This document shows, in pieces, positions 6,625-8,123 of a stretch of 8,123 nucleotides of DNA. The notes beneath the pieces were generated by a model that saw only the letters and a list, made by a program, of their open reading frames with translations, ran no database searches and was not told the origin of the DNA. Every line of letters begins with the position of its first letter. Position 1 is the first letter of the stretch. The stretch covers positions 1-8,123 of the forward strand of contig RPRC01000256.1 in NCBI GenBank assembly GCA_003857395.1, in the 5' to 3' direction. The translations under genes were made by a program, and so were the position numbers. Origin of the DNA: Geobacter sp. GTDB taxonomy: Bacteria > Desulfobacterota > Desulfuromonadia > Geobacterales > Geobacteraceae.

Positions 6625-7122
6625 TTATTTTTGTGCTGGTTGTTGTTTCTCCAGGTATTTGGCATCTATCCTGGGTAAGGTCTTCTGCTTGATAGTGACT
6701 GACTTATAGTCGAAGCTCCCATAGACCTTGCCGTAGATGGTGACCGAATCATAGATGAAACTGTCGGTTTTCCCTTGGTATGTAACGTACACGGGAAGCA
6801 ATCCGCTGGGAAGGACATGACTATCGTCTGTGACCGTTATGATTAGTCCCGTCGGGGTAGTGCCGGTAGCGGTTTTCTGTGGGAAATCCATCACCAGTAT
6901 CTGGCCAGTGTAGGTCACTTTCTGTCCTTTGTATTTGTTGGGATTACTGGTGAGGTCAGCAACTGTCACTTTTCGACAGGCAGCTTTGTAAGCCGCCTCG
7001 GAACTTTCCTTCGAAGTTTTGCCCTTTTTTTGCTTCATTTCAGCGGCCTCAGCAGCAACCACTGCGAGGCAACAGAGAACCACAGCGAACAATACCAAAA
7101 CTCTTTTTGTCAAATTTTTCAC
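6625..7122 (-). CDS. Exported OB-fold-like protein (165 aa)
   Basis: The start codon is GTG (7120-7122) with GGGAGG 5 nt upstream; no better ATG exists nearby. Residues 1-27 form a Sec signal peptide (MKNLTKRVLV, hydrophobic core, cleavage after AEA or EAA). A Lys/Ser-rich linker follows (29-43). From about 52 the pattern is that of small OB-fold proteins: VTVADLTSNPNKYKGQKVTYTGQI opens the first strands, a 'YVTYQG' strand lies near 112-117, then 'DSVTIYGKVYGSF' (125-137) and a closing strand ending in LPRIDAKYL. This 'nucleotide-binding-like' OB arrangement occurs in many exported proteins of unknown ligand. The single mature Cys is residue 49. Ligand and role cannot be assigned. It is the first gene of a two-gene unit with the 181-aa gene. 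Confidence 0.8.
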   Translation of the reverse strand: MKNLTKRVLVLFAVVLCCLAVVAAEAAEMKQKKGKTSKESSEAAYKAACRKVTVADLTSNPNKYKGQKVTYTGQILVMDFPQKTATGTTPTGLIITVTDDSHVLPSGLLPVYVTYQGKTDSFIYDSVTIYGKVYGSFDYKSVTIKQKTLPRIDAKYLEKQQPAQK

Positions 7123-7160
7123 GACAACCTCCCTTGGGACTATTTGATTTTACGACGGGA

Positions 7161-7175
7161 CGGGTTTAAAACCCG
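7161..7175. promoter_or_regulatory. 15-bp palindrome upstream of the 165-aa gene
   Basis: CGGGTTT-A-AAACCCG is a perfect 7-bp inverted repeat about a single base, ending 38 bp before the GTG start at 7122. It lies between the candidate promoter and the ribosome site. It could be an operator; as RNA it gives only a short GGG/CCC stem. Function is inference. Confidence 0.35.
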
Positions 7176-7262
7176 CCCAAGAATTTGATTCAGCTGTTGC
7201 ATGGAAATGACAGATTCTAATGAGTCTGGCATCCATAGGGATTACCAATGTTGATCTGGAAT

Positions 7263-7271
7263 TGTATAGCA
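7263..7271 (-). promoter_or_regulatory. Candidate extended -10 promoter for the 165-aa/181-aa unit
   Basis: The minus strand reads TGCTATACA, an extended -10 (TG-N-TATAAT type) with no good -35. Transcription would start near 7256 and leave a leader of about 134 nt containing the 7161-7175 palindrome. Confidence 0.3.
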
Positions 7272-7583
7272 CAGAATTGCCAGTAACATAAGGTAAATGT
7301 GGTGATAATTGGGTTGGTCGTCGGGGAAGCAGGCGAGAGGTCGATTTTATGTTGTGTCACAGCAATCAGAGGCACAAGGTGTTCATCGTTATTTCAGATT
7401 TTTCCGTACGAAAGGGGAAAACATTGATCCACCCAGCAGTCGATCCCTTACGATAAATAAAGCATTCAGACTTCGGGTCATTTCCCCGTCCGCCCATTTC
7501 CAGGAGTAACGTGCGTATTTTCTGCAATTACGCGTCATACTGTTTCAAGCTGTGCTTTGTTTCCATGGAGCAGCTCGGATTGT

Positions 7584-7597
7584 GTTCAACGTTCAAC
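7584..7597. repeat. Tandem 7-bp repeat
   Basis: GTTCAAC occurs twice without a gap in the gene-free region, followed by a further TTTCAA. It could be a binding site or chance; nothing adjacent decides it. Confidence 0.3.
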
Positions 7598-7664
7598 TTT
7601 CAAGCCTCTGCTGAGTTGTCATTTTGTCGTTGCCTGTTTACGGCTTATGGCTCCTGAAACCAGC

Positions 7665-7694
7665 AAGAACGGCCGGTGAGTGCCGGCCGTTCTT
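7665..7694 (-). terminator. Hairpin terminator of pstS
   Basis: AAGAACGGCCGG (7665-7676) and CCGGCCGTTCTT (7683-7694) form a perfect 12-bp stem with a 6-nt loop. It starts 27 bp beyond the pstS stop codon on the minus strand. The A/T base of the stem supplies a short TTCTT, but no long T-run follows, so termination is likely rather than certain. It separates pstS from the exported-protein unit. Confidence 0.7.
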
Positions 7695-7721
7695 CAGAGG
7701 ACATTGTCGTGGAAGATACTG

Positions 7722-8123
7722 CTACTTCAGCTCTGCAATGCTTTTACTCGACATTGCAGCGGTGAGCGGGAGGAAGCCGTCTTTAATTACAACTTCCTGG
7801 CCTTCCTTGGAGAGAACAAACTTCAGGAATTCTTCCTGCAGTTTCGGCAGGGGTTTTTTCGGATCCTTGGCCACGTAGACATAGAGGAAGCGGCTCAAAG
7901 GATAGGTGTTGTTGAGGGCGTTTTCATAAGTTGCTTCAACAGCGGGCTGTCCCCCTTTTTCGGAAAGTGCCAGAATCTTTACACCGGAAGTCTTATAGCC
8001 GATGCCGGAGTAGCCGATGCCGTTTTTGTCCTTGGTAATCCCTTGAATCACTGATGCGGAACCGGGTTGCTCTTTGACACTGTCCTTGTAGTCTCCCTTG
8101 GCAAGGGCATGCTCTTTGAAGAA
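7722..8123 (-). CDS. pstS: Phosphate ABC transporter substrate-binding protein PstS, C-terminal part
   Basis: The C-terminal 133 codons of the periplasmic phosphate-binding protein are present; the gene continues past base 8123. PstS captures inorganic phosphate and delivers it to the PstCAB inner-membrane transporter. The signature is [11 protein letters not shown] followed by [11 protein letters not shown], in which the Ser/Gly-rich loops belong to the phosphate-binding cleft of this family. [12 protein letters not shown] and [16 protein letters not shown], also typical of the PstS C-terminal lobe, follow. The frame is open from the window edge, so the GTG codon at 8049-8051 is internal (it follows SAS) and not a start. 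No pstC follows: the gene ends at a hairpin, so this copy is either monocistronic or the last gene of its unit. Pho regulation is expected for the family but cannot be seen here because the promoter is outside the window. Confidence 0.95.
   Translation of the reverse strand, partial: FFKEHALAKGDYKDSVKEQPGSASVIQGITKDKNGIGYSGIGYKTSGVKILALSEKGGQPAVEATYENALNNTYPLSRFLYVYVAKDPKKPLPKLQEEFLKFVLSKEGQEVVIKDGFLPLTAAMSSKSIAELK

Larger units (their letters stand above)
7123..7664. other. 542-bp gene-free region between the OB-fold gene and pstS
   Basis: No convincing gene is seen. It holds a candidate promoter and a palindrome for the 165-aa gene, a tandem 7-bp repeat at 7584-7597, and unexplained sequence between. 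A 43-codon minus-strand frame (7366-7497) lacks a ribosome site and recognisable homology. The length is unusual for a window otherwise packed with genes, so a small RNA, a long leader or a decayed gene are all possible. Confidence 0.5.

Noticed and set aside
7264..7283. Minus-strand TGGCA...TGCT resembling a sigma-54 promoter
   Set aside because: The GG-to-GC distance is 9 rather than 10 bases.
7309..7509. 66-codon plus-strand open frame
   Set aside because: No ribosome site, no recognisable domain, and unlike the local gene orientation.
7680..8054. 124-codon plus-strand open frame
   Set aside because: Antisense to pstS, whose family motifs are clear.

Overview
The window looks like an accessory stretch between ordinary housekeeping genes of a Gram-negative bacterium. 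A member of the Desulfuromonadota (Geobacter-like) is my best guess. That rests on the style of the PstS tail, the GH13 enzyme, the many small exported hypothetical proteins and the REP-type transposase remnant, not on a marker gene. Shine-Dalgarno sequences (AAGGAG/GGAGG) precede almost every gene.

Layout. Positions 2-415 (+) hold the C-terminal end of a P1B-type heavy-metal ATPase. It converges on a complete cytoplasmic GH13 alpha-amylase-family gene (448-1767, -). From 1906 to 7122 every gene is on the minus strand, and apart from a broken transposase each encodes an exported protein: a 180-aa four-cysteine protein, a 454-aa DUF4403-type lipoprotein, a 196-aa protein with a CARDB/Ig-like segment, a 155-aa coiled-coil protein, then, beyond the transposase remnant, a 181-aa beta-rich protein and a 165-aa OB-fold-like protein. 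In transcription order the groups are 7122 to 6038 (two genes, 41-bp gap) and 5254 to 1906 (four genes, gaps of 72, 142 and 168 bp). The right edge (7722-8123, -) is the C-terminal part of PstS, the periplasmic phosphate-binding protein, closed by a 12-bp-stem hairpin.

Between the two exported-protein groups lies a relic of a REP-associated tyrosine transposase (5558-5811). It carries an in-frame stop, a frameshift, a destroyed HUH motif and no C-terminal half. A perfect 14-bp inverted repeat enclosing two smaller hairpins (5962-6024) sits about 150 bp upstream of its start. Together these look like a decayed RAYT/REP unit.

The flanking ATPase and amylase genes look visibly richer in G+C than the exported-protein block, which fits a variable island between more conserved genes. 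How the exported proteins work together cannot be read from sequence; an envelope role is the only supported statement. No RNA genes, CRISPR array or intact mobile element were seen.
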